Assembly: GCA_035455605.1 (NCBI GenBank) | Contig: DATIER010000233.1 | Span: 1 to 5,120, forward strand | DNA from: AC-32 sp035455605 | GTDB lineage: Bacteria > Actinomycetota > Thermoleophilia > Gaiellales > Gaiellaceae | Length of the DNA: 5,120 nucleotides | Reading direction: 5' to 3' | Shown here: in pieces, positions 1 through 4,751 of the stretch | Position numbering within the stretch: position 1 is the stretch's first letter | Layout: each line of letters starts with the position of its first letter | Notes under the pieces: model-generated | Databases searched by the model: none | Seen by the model: the letters and a program-made list of their open reading frames with translations, nothing else | What the model was told of the DNA's origin: nothing | Program-made: the position numbers and the translations under genes

Positions 1-164
1 GGCGGCGTCTCCCAGACCTCGTCGACGAGCCGCTCGAGCGGAACCGTGTCGCCGGCGTGCAAGAGCAGCGAGCCGAGCACCGTCTGCTGCCGTCCACCCC
101 CGAGCGGAAGCGGGTGCCCACTGTCGTCGAGCACCTCGAGCGACCCCAGGACCCGGTACTCCAT
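1..164 (-). CDS. AfsR/SARP-family transcriptional regulator, N-terminal fragment (runs off the left edge)
   Basis: Reading leftward from the ATG at 164, the first 54 codons are open to the window edge. The peptide starts MEYRVLGSLEVLDDSG, continues with PLPLGGGRQQTVLGSLLL and ends with LVDEVWETP. This is the usual opening of the OmpR-type winged-helix domain of AfsR/SARP (BTAD) regulators: an 'YRVLGPLEV' strand pair, 'LGGxKQRxLLxLLLL', then 'RLVDEVW'. Such proteins bind direct repeats in promoters, usually through this domain followed by a bacterial transcriptional activation domain. In actinobacteria they are often fused to NB-ARC, TPR, cyclase or WD40 modules, but the rest of the protein lies outside the window, so its domain composition is unknown. 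The start is supported by GGGAGGAG (complement of 167-174), with four bases between GGAGG and the ATG. It is divergent from the phosphoesterase operon, so it could regulate it, but nothing here shows that. Confidence 0.85.
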   Translation of the reverse strand, partial: MEYRVLGSLEVLDDSGHPLPLGGGRQQTVLGSLLLHAGDTVPLERLVDEVWETP

Positions 165-192
165 CGCTCCTCCCGACCGCTTCCCTGCGGCG

Positions 193-198
193 ACCGTA
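193..198 (-). promoter_or_regulatory. Possible -10 element for the leftward SARP-type gene
   Basis: On the minus strand the sequence reads TGCTACGGT, an extended -10-like TGnTAnnnT pattern whose hexamer TACGGT matches TATAAT at three positions. It lies 28 bases upstream of the leftward ATG and would leave a short leader containing the GGGAGGAG ribosome binding site. A hexamer 17 bases further upstream (TGGAAG) is only weakly -35-like. This is a pattern call and could be chance. Confidence 0.3.
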
Positions 199-234
199 GC
201 ACCGAAAACAGGCTGCTTCCAGGATGGGCGGCTC

Positions 235-240
235 TACACT
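235..240 (+). promoter_or_regulatory. Likely -10 box (TACACT) of a leaderless transcript for the phosphoesterase operon
   Basis: TACACT ends seven bases before the ATG at 248. That spacing puts the transcription start at or next to the A of the start codon, the arrangement of leaderless actinobacterial mRNAs. No Shine-Dalgarno sequence lies at a useful distance from the ATG at 248. No clear -35 hexamer is seen 16-18 bases upstream. A similar hexamer at nearly the same distance precedes the gene at 4271, which strengthens the call. It also favours 248 over the in-frame ATG at 224, which would lie upstream of the transcription start. Confidence 0.5.
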
Positions 241-247
241 TCGGCCT

Positions 248-1054
248 ATGCCGAACGGCCGCAACGGGGACTTCACGATCGCGCAGATCTCCGACATCCA
301 CTGCGGCGGGCCCGACTTCGTGCCGAACCTGATGGAGCGCGCGGTCGCGGAGATCAACGAGCTCGACCCGGACATCGTCATCTGCTCGGGCGACCTGACG
401 ACGTTCGGCTTCAAGCACGAGTACGCGATGGCGAAGGAGTACCTCGACCGGATCGAGTGCGACGCGTTCGTCGTGATCCCCGGCAACCACGACTCGCGCA
501 ACGTCGGCTACGTGCACTTCGAGGAGCTGTTCGGCGAGCGCAACTCCGTCCTGCGCAAGGGCGGCGTCACCGTGGTCGCGGTCGACTCGACGGAGCCGGA
601 CCTCGACCACGGCCAGATCGGCCGCGGCCGCTACCGCTGGATCGAGGAGCAGTTCTCGGGCGAGGCCGAGCTGAGGATCTTCGTGCTCCACCACCATCTG
701 CTGCCGGTCCCGGGCACCGGGCGCGAGCGCAACGTCGTCTACGACGCGGGCGACTGCATCGAGTGCCTGCAGCGCGCCGGGGTCGACCTCGTCCTCTCGG
801 GGCACAAGCACGTGCCGTACGCGTGGCGGCTGGAGAACCTGTTCGTGGTCAACGCCGGGACCGTTTCCTCGCAGCGCCTGCGCGGCAAGACGAGACCTTG
901 TTACAACGTGATCGAGGTCAGCGACCGCCACGTCGACGTGTGGCGAAAGTACCCGTTCCACGGGCAGGAGCGGATCATCCAGTTCTCGACGGAGACGCGC
1001 GCGTTCGAGAAGTACACGTCGCGGATCGAGGACGAGGTCACGACGAGGACCTGA
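248..1054 (+). CDS. Calcineurin-like class III metallophosphoesterase (CpdA/Icc-like)
   Basis: This is a 268-residue cytosolic phosphoesterase with no signal peptide or membrane segment. It carries the full two-metal calcineurin-like site in order: D16-x-H18 (SDIH), G48-D49, G79-N-H-D82, H148-H-H150 and G185-H-K-H188. The motif set and length match class III enzymes, the group containing CpdA (3',5'-cAMP phosphodiesterase), so hydrolysis of a phosphodiester or phosphoanhydride with Mn/Fe-type metals is expected. The substrate cannot be read from sequence. The start at 248 is preferred over the in-frame ATG at 224 because of the TACACT box seven bases upstream of it. Its stop overlaps the next start by one base (TGATG), so it is the first gene of the cDPG operon. 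A role in hydrolysing cDPG or 2,3-bisphosphoglycerate is suggested by context only; a general cyclic-nucleotide phosphodiesterase is the main alternative. Confidence 0.9.
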   Translation: MPNGRNGDFTIAQISDIHCGGPDFVPNLMERAVAEINELDPDIVICSGDLTTFGFKHEYAMAKEYLDRIECDAFVVIPGNHDSRNVGYVHFEELFGERNSVLRKGGVTVVAVDSTEPDLDHGQIGRGRYRWIEEQFSGEAELRIFVLHHHLLPVPGTGRERNVVYDAGDCIECLQRAGVDLVLSGHKHVPYAWRLENLFVVNAGTVSSQRLRGKTRPCYNVIEVSDRHVDVWRKYPFHGQERIIQFSTETRAFEKYTSRIEDEVTTRT

Positions 1055-2307
1055 TGCGCGTCCTGGCGATCTGCGACGGGGAGCACTACGCGCCCGTGGT
1101 GCGCGACGCGCTGGCGGGCCTGCCGCACGACGTGGTCGGGCTGTGGCTCGCCGGCGGCAGCGAGAAGCTGCGTGGCGGCGAGGATTACGGCGTACCGGTC
1201 GTCGACTCGCTCGAGGCCGCGGCCGTGGAGCTCGAGCCCGAGCTCGTGGTCGACCTCTCCGACGAGCCCGTGCTCGGGCCGCGCGAGCGGTTCCGCGTCG
1301 CGAGCCGCGTGCTGGCGCTCGGGCTGCCGTACGAGGGGACGGACTTTCGCTTCGATCCGCCGGAGCTCGCTCCGTTCCCGCTGCCGGCGCTGTCGGTCGT
1401 CGGCACCGGCAAGCGCGTCGGCAAGACCGCCGTCACCGGCCACGTGGCGCGGCTGCTCTCGCGCGAGCGCGACGTGGTCGTCGTCGCCATGGGCCGCGGT
1501 GGGCCGCCCGACCCCGAGGTCGCGGAGGCGCAGCCGACGGTCGAGGCGCTGGTCGAGCTCTCCCGCGCCGGACGGCACGCGGCGTCCGACTACCTCGAGA
1601 CTGCCGCGCTCGCCGGCGTCGTCACGATCGGCTGCCGGCGCTGCGGCGGCGGCCTCGCGGGAACGCCGGGCGAGTCGAACGTGCTCGCCGGAGCGGCGCT
1701 CGCCGCCGAGCTCGACCCGGAGCTCGTCGTCTTCGACGGCAGCGGCGCGGCGATCCCTCCCGTCGAGACCGACGCCCGGATCCTCGTCACGAGCACCTCG
1801 CAGCGGGACGTGGCGGCCGAGTACCTGAACGCGTACCGGATCCTCGTCTCCGACCTCGTGATCGTCACCGGCGGCCTGGACGAGGAGCTCGTCGAGGCGA
1901 TTCGCGCCGTCAAGGAGGTGCCGGTCGTGCCCGTCGAGCTGCGGCCGCGGCCGGTCTCGCCGGTGCTCGGCAGGCGGGTCGCGTACTTCTCGACCGCGCC
2001 GGCCGCGGCGCACGGGGCGATCGAGCGCCACCTGCGCGAGGAGCTCGGTGCCGACGTCGTGCTCGTCAGCGGCAACCTCGCGCGGCGCGAGGCGCTGCGG
2101 GACGAGCTCGCGCGCGTCGACGCCGACCTCTACCTCGTCGAGATCAAGGCGGCCGCGATCGACGTCGTCGCCGAGGCCGCGCTCGAGCGCGGGGTCGAGG
2201 TGGTGTTCGCCGACAACGACCTCGTCCCGGCGGGCGTGCTCGACCTCGACACCGAGCTGATCAGGCTGGCCGACCAGGCGATCGCCCGGGAGGCGCTGAT
2301 CCCGTGA
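1054..2307 (+). CDS. cpgS: Cyclic 2,3-diphosphoglycerate synthetase (COG2403-type P-loop NTPase)
   Basis: This 417-residue protein is recognised as cyclic 2,3-diphosphoglycerate synthetase, which uses ATP to form the intramolecular pyrophosphate of cDPG from 2,3-bisphosphoglycerate. Family motifs run collinearly along it: CDGEHY (7-12), GGSEKLR, DLSDEPV followed by RFRVAS, a P-loop GTGKRVGKT (117-125), VVAMGRGGPPDPE, HAASDYLE, TIGCRRCGGG with a C194-x-x-C197 pair, GSGAAIPPV, RPRPVSPV, and near the C-terminus EIKAAAIDVVAEAALE followed by the ADND motif. As recalled, the archaeal enzyme of Methanothermus is somewhat longer (about 450-460 residues); the difference seems to be in spacer lengths, since all motifs are present. 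The ATG at 1054 overlaps the upstream stop, and GAGG lies five bases before it. The reading frame stays open upstream inside the phosphoesterase gene, but that stretch has no family similarity. The stop overlaps the kinase start by four bases. An uncharacterised GTPase-like paralogue of the same COG cannot be fully excluded, but the adjacent 2-phosphoglycerate kinase makes the pathway assignment strong. Confidence 0.9.
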   Translation: MRVLAICDGEHYAPVVRDALAGLPHDVVGLWLAGGSEKLRGGEDYGVPVVDSLEAAAVELEPELVVDLSDEPVLGPRERFRVASRVLALGLPYEGTDFRFDPPELAPFPLPALSVVGTGKRVGKTAVTGHVARLLSRERDVVVVAMGRGGPPDPEVAEAQPTVEALVELSRAGRHAASDYLETAALAGVVTIGCRRCGGGLAGTPGESNVLAGAALAAELDPELVVFDGSGAAIPPVETDARILVTSTSQRDVAAEYLNAYRILVSDLVIVTGGLDEELVEAIRAVKEVPVVPVELRPRPVSPVLGRRVAYFSTAPAAAHGAIERHLREELGADVVLVSGNLARREALRDELARVDADLYLVEIKAAAIDVVAEAALERGVEVVFADNDLVPAGVLDLDTELIRLADQAIAREALIP

Positions 2308-3215
2308 CGGATCGTCGGCACCGCAGGCCGCTGCCGCTCGGCGGCGAGGACGGCCTGCCCTTCTCGAAGGGGCTGATGGCGCGGGCGCTGATGGGCGCCG
2401 GCATCTCGACCGATCGCGCCTACGAGATCGCGCTGGCCGCCGAGCACGACATCGGCGCGAGCGGCCGCGAGTCGATCTCGCTCGAGCGCCTCGAGGAGAT
2501 CGCGCAGGGCGCGCTCGGGGAGGAGGACGGCCGCAGCGCGATGCGCCGCCTGCGCCGCTTCCAGGATCTCTACGAGCTCGACCTCCCGATCATCCTCCTG
2601 ATCGGCGGCGCGACCGGCACGGGCAAGTCGACCGTCGCCACGGATGTCGCCTACCGGCTCGGGATCACGCGCGTCACGTCGACCGACTTCGTCCGGCAGA
2701 CGATGCGCGCCTTCTTCTCGCGCGAGTTCATGCCGGCGATCCACTTCTCGAGCTTCGAGGCCGGGCGCGCGATGGCGGACGAGGACGCCGACCCGAGCGA
2801 GGCCGTGCTGGACGGTTTCCTCGAGCAGACGCGCGACGTGCTCGTCGGCGTCACCGCCGCGATCGACCGGGCGCTGCAGGAGGGCTGGTCGATGGTGCTC
2901 GAGGGCGTCCACCTCGTGCCGGGCATGCTGCCGCCGATCGAGAACGCGCTCGTCGTCCAGTGTGTGCTCGCGATCAACGACGGCGAGGCGCACGCCAGCC
3001 ACTTCTGGATCCGCGACACCGACTCCGACGGCGTGCGGCCGTACGAGAAGTACCTCGACTCGTTCGACGACATCCGACTCGTGCAGGCGTACATCCTGGG
3101 CCGCGCGAGGAAGAACGAGGTGCCGGTGATCGAGAACGGCAGCATCGAGGACGCGATCGCCGAGGTGATGGAGCTCGTCCTCACCGCGGCCGAGCCGCTG
3201 CAGGTGCAGTCGTGA
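2304..3215 (+). CDS. pgk2: 2-phosphoglycerate kinase
   Basis: This 303-residue cytosolic kinase is predicted to phosphorylate 2-phosphoglycerate with ATP to 2,3-bisphosphoglycerate, the first committed step to cDPG. Residues about 15-80 (PFSKGLMARALMGAGIS, then ERLEEIA) form an ATP-cone-like regulatory domain. A hydrophobic strand (PIILLIGGATGTGKST) leads into a Walker A at 102-109 (GATGTGKS), followed by TSTDFVRQTMR, a region rich in conserved acidic and aromatic residues, and the strand SMVLEGVHLVPG that is typical of this family. The ATP-cone plus P-loop architecture and a length near 300 match the archaeal enzyme. The GTG at 2304 overlaps the previous stop (GTGA), with GGGAGG at 2288-2293 ten bases upstream as the ribosome binding site. 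Its own stop overlaps the next GTG in the same way. Some homologues are annotated only as 'ATP-cone domain protein' or 'zeta toxin-like'; the neighbouring cDPG synthetase settles the role. Confidence 0.92.
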   Translation: MTDRRHRRPLPLGGEDGLPFSKGLMARALMGAGISTDRAYEIALAAEHDIGASGRESISLERLEEIAQGALGEEDGRSAMRRLRRFQDLYELDLPIILLIGGATGTGKSTVATDVAYRLGITRVTSTDFVRQTMRAFFSREFMPAIHFSSFEAGRAMADEDADPSEAVLDGFLEQTRDVLVGVTAAIDRALQEGWSMVLEGVHLVPGMLPPIENALVVQCVLAINDGEAHASHFWIRDTDSDGVRPYEKYLDSFDDIRLVQAYILGRARKNEVPVIENGSIEDAIAEVMELVLTAAEPLQVQS

Positions 3216-4225
3216 CCGAGACCGAGGTCGCGGCCGGGCGCACGGGCGAGACGGTGCAGGACCGCTTCTGCCTCTGCGAGAGCTACGCCCGGGTGACCGA
3301 GCGGGCCGCGCTCGCCGGCGCGCGCTGGCTCGGCCGCGCCGAGCAGGACACGGCCGAGGAGGACGCGGCGACCGCGATGAAGCTCGCGCTCGAGCAACTG
3401 CCGATCGACGGCCACGTCGTGATCGGCGCCGGCGACGAGGGCGCCCAGCTCGCCGGCGGCACCCGCGTCGGAGCGGGCGGGGTGGAGGTCGACCTCGCGC
3501 TCGACCCGCTCGAGGGTCGCGGCGTCGTCGCGCGCGGCGGCTACGGCGCGATGTCGATGGTCGCGGTCGGCGATCCGGGCTCGTTCCAGCGCCTGCCCGA
3601 CATGTACATGCGCAAGATGGCGGTCGGCCCCAAGGCCCGCGGCTCGATCGACCTGAAGCAGCCGGTCGGCGACAACATCCGCGCGATCGCGGACGCGTTC
3701 GGGCGGATGGTCAACGACGTCACGACGATCGTGCTCGACCGGCCGCGCCATCACGACCTGATCGAGGAGATCCGCGCCGCCGGCGCCCGCATCAAGCTGA
3801 TCCAGGACGGCGACGTGACCGCCTCGATCTCGGCCGCGATCCGCGGCACGAACGACCACCTCGCGATCGGGATCGGCGGCACGCGCCAGGCCGCGCTGAC
3901 GGCGGCGGCGCTGCGCTGCCTCGGCGGGGAGCTCCAGGCTCAGCTCTGGCCGACCTCGCGCCGCGAGGTGGAGGCGGCGCGCGAGGCCGGCGTGGACGAC
4001 CTCGAGCGGCTGTTCACGATCGACGACCTCGCGCCCGGCGACGTGATCGTCGTCGCGACCGGCGTCTCGAACGGCGACCTGCTGCGCGGCGTCCGCTTCC
4101 TCGCCGACAGCGCGCGCACCCACTCGCTCGTGATGTGCACGCGCTGCAACTGGGTGCGGTTCGTCGACGGGATCCACTTCTTCGCGCGGGAGCGGCGCGA
4201 GGAAGTGCGCCTGCCGGGCTACTGA
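3212..4225 (+). CDS. glpX: GlpX-family class II fructose-1,6-bisphosphatase homologue with altered active site
   Basis: At 337 residues the protein is full length for GlpX (E. coli GlpX is 336) and collinear with it: RVTERAALAGARWLGR (27-42), IDGHVVIG (65-72), DLALDPLEG (94-102), LPDMYMRK (128-135), RPRHHDLI (177-184), QDGDV (198-202), AIGIGG (218-223) and LRCLGGE (234-240). By eye alignment, several catalytic positions of E. coli GlpX are changed: metal ligand D33 is E49, E57 is A73, E213 of GGAPEG is Q226 (GGTRQA), and the catalytic T90 is R103. The segment after VVIG is two residues shorter than the usual GEGExDEAP. D98 and E101 (D85/E88), Y132, RPRH and DGD, the sugar-phosphate contacts, are kept. 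Ordinary fructose-1,6-bisphosphatase activity is therefore doubtful. Cysteines occur as C20-x-C22 and C309-x-x-C312. The GTG at 3212 overlaps the kinase stop; CAGGTG at 3201 is a weak ribosome binding site, so coupling is likely. A role on cDPG or bisphosphoglycerate, catalytic or regulatory, is inference. Confidence 0.88.
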   Translation: MTETEVAAGRTGETVQDRFCLCESYARVTERAALAGARWLGRAEQDTAEEDAATAMKLALEQLPIDGHVVIGAGDEGAQLAGGTRVGAGGVEVDLALDPLEGRGVVARGGYGAMSMVAVGDPGSFQRLPDMYMRKMAVGPKARGSIDLKQPVGDNIRAIADAFGRMVNDVTTIVLDRPRHHDLIEEIRAAGARIKLIQDGDVTASISAAIRGTNDHLAIGIGGTRQAALTAAALRCLGGELQAQLWPTSRREVEAAREAGVDDLERLFTIDDLAPGDVIVVATGVSNGDLLRGVRFLADSARTHSLVMCTRCNWVRFVDGIHFFARERREEVRLPGY

Positions 4226-4256
4226 CGCGGCGGCGCGTCGCCGACCGGGCCGCGGC

Positions 4257-4262
4257 TAGACT
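4257..4262 (+). promoter_or_regulatory. Likely -10 box (TAGACT) for the MIP18-like gene
   Basis: TAGACT is a good actinobacterial -10 match and ends eight bases before the ATG at 4271, again placing transcription start at or just ahead of the start codon. The bases before the ATG (CGGCCGGG) contain no convincing Shine-Dalgarno, consistent with leaderless translation. No -35 consensus is visible. It suggests the gene has its own promoter, although read-through from the upstream operon over the 45-bp gap is also possible. Confidence 0.5.
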
Positions 4263-4270
4263 CGGCCGGG

Positions 4271-4567
4271 ATGACTCGCGACGACGTGATCGAGGCACTC
4301 CGCTCCGTCGAGGACCCGGAGCTCGGGATGGACATCGTCGAGCTCGGCCTGCTCTACGACGTCGAGGTGCAGGGCCCGCGGGTGAAGGCGATCTACAGCC
4401 TGACCTCGATGGGCTGCCCGGCCGGCCCGCTGATCCAGCAGAACATCGAGGAGGTCCTGCGTGCGCTGCCCGAGATCGAGGACGTCGAGACGGAGCTGAC
4501 GTGGGACCCGCCGTGGACGCCGGAGAAGATGTCCGACGACGCGAAGTTCATCCTCGGCTTCGGCTGA
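4271..4567 (+). CDS. MIP18/DUF59-family metal-sulfur cluster assembly factor (SufT/PaaD-like)
   Basis: This compact 98-residue soluble protein matches the MIP18 (DUF59) family over its whole length: EALRSVEDPELGMDIVELGL near the N-terminus, a short beta hairpin, SLTSMGCPAGPLI with the conserved cysteine at C49, the helix IEEVLRALP, and the C-terminal TWDPPWTPEKMSDDAKFILG signature. Members such as SufT and PaaD help mature Fe-S proteins, with the conserved cysteine implicated in handling metal or cluster. It stands alone here: no sufBCDS genes are adjacent within the window. The ATG at 4271 is chosen for the complete family N-terminus and the TAGACT box just upstream. A functional tie to the cDPG operon is not shown; the cysteine pairs in the synthetase and the GlpX homologue are the only hint. 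Confidence 0.9.
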   Translation: MTRDDVIEALRSVEDPELGMDIVELGLLYDVEVQGPRVKAIYSLTSMGCPAGPLIQQNIEEVLRALPEIEDVETELTWDPPWTPEKMSDDAKFILGFG

Positions 4568-4584
4568 GCTCGGCGTCTTGACGA

Positions 4585-4612
4585 GCGGCTTCCTCGGCCG
4601 GAGAGGAGCCGC
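4585..4612 (+). terminator. Hairpin after the MIP18-like gene, possible terminator
   Basis: GCGGCTTCCTC (4585-4595) can pair with GAGGAGCCGC (4603-4612), giving a ten-pair GC-rich stem with one bulged T and a seven-base loop, 18 bases after the stop codon. No T-run follows, so it is not a classical intrinsic terminator; T-less hairpins are often proposed as terminators in high-GC actinobacteria. An RNA-stability or transcription-pausing role is equally possible. Confidence 0.35.
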
Positions 4613-4665
4613 GGCTCGAAGTCGGAACTTTGCCGCCGAGTGGGGCCGGGCGGGCTCCGTGAGAC

Positions 4666-4708
4666 TCGACTTTCGGCCAGTCGAATTCGAAATCCGGGGT
4701 GCTACGTT
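4666..4708 (+). promoter_or_regulatory. Palindrome cluster and possible promoter ahead of the proline-rich gene
   Basis: Two small dyads overlap: TCGACT...AGTCGA (4666-4671 with 4679-4684, seven-base loop) and the perfect ten-base palindrome TCGAATTCGA (4681-4690). They lie just upstream of TACGTT (4703-4708), a possible -10 located 41 bases before the TTG start. The surrounding stretch is visibly less GC-rich than the coding regions. Together these could be an operator and promoter, but each element is short enough to arise by chance. Confidence 0.25.
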
Positions 4709-4734
4709 CGACGCCTGCGACTGCGGTGAAGTGA

Positions 4735-4751
4735 AAGGGGCCGCCCCCCTT
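4735..4751 (+). promoter_or_regulatory. Ribosome binding site held in a hairpin that includes the TTG start
   Basis: AAGGGG (4735-4740) is the ribosome binding site candidate, nine bases before the TTG at 4750. It is exactly complementary to CCCCTT (4746-4751), which contains the first two bases of that start codon, giving a six-pair stem with a five-base loop. Folding would hide both the binding site and the start, which could lower or control translation. Confidence 0.35.

Noticed and set aside
224..247. Earlier in-frame ATG at 224 for the phosphoesterase
   Set aside because: It would lie upstream of the transcription start implied by TACACT at 235-240 and adds eight residues not expected for the family. 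It remains a possible alternative.
46..1053. Long rightward open frame continuous with, and upstream of, the cDPG synthetase
   Set aside because: It lies out of frame inside the phosphoesterase gene, is dominated by Arg/Pro/Ala/Gly low-complexity sequence and has no family motifs. The synthetase motifs begin right at the ATG at 1054.
901..2031. 376-codon leftward open frame opposite the synthetase
   Set aside because: Antisense shadow of a high-GC gene, rich in Arg, Asp and Gly with no domain pattern; the + strand frame carries clear motifs.
2651..4177. 508-codon leftward open frame opposite the kinase and GlpX homologue
   Set aside because: Spans two well-supported + strand genes, shows His/Arg/Asp-rich low-complexity composition and no recognisable domain.
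4224..4243. Small hairpins GACGC/GCGTC and CGGCG/CGCCG just after the GlpX homologue, as a terminator
   Set aside because: Only five-pair stems, mutually overlapping, no T-run, and expected by chance at this GC content.
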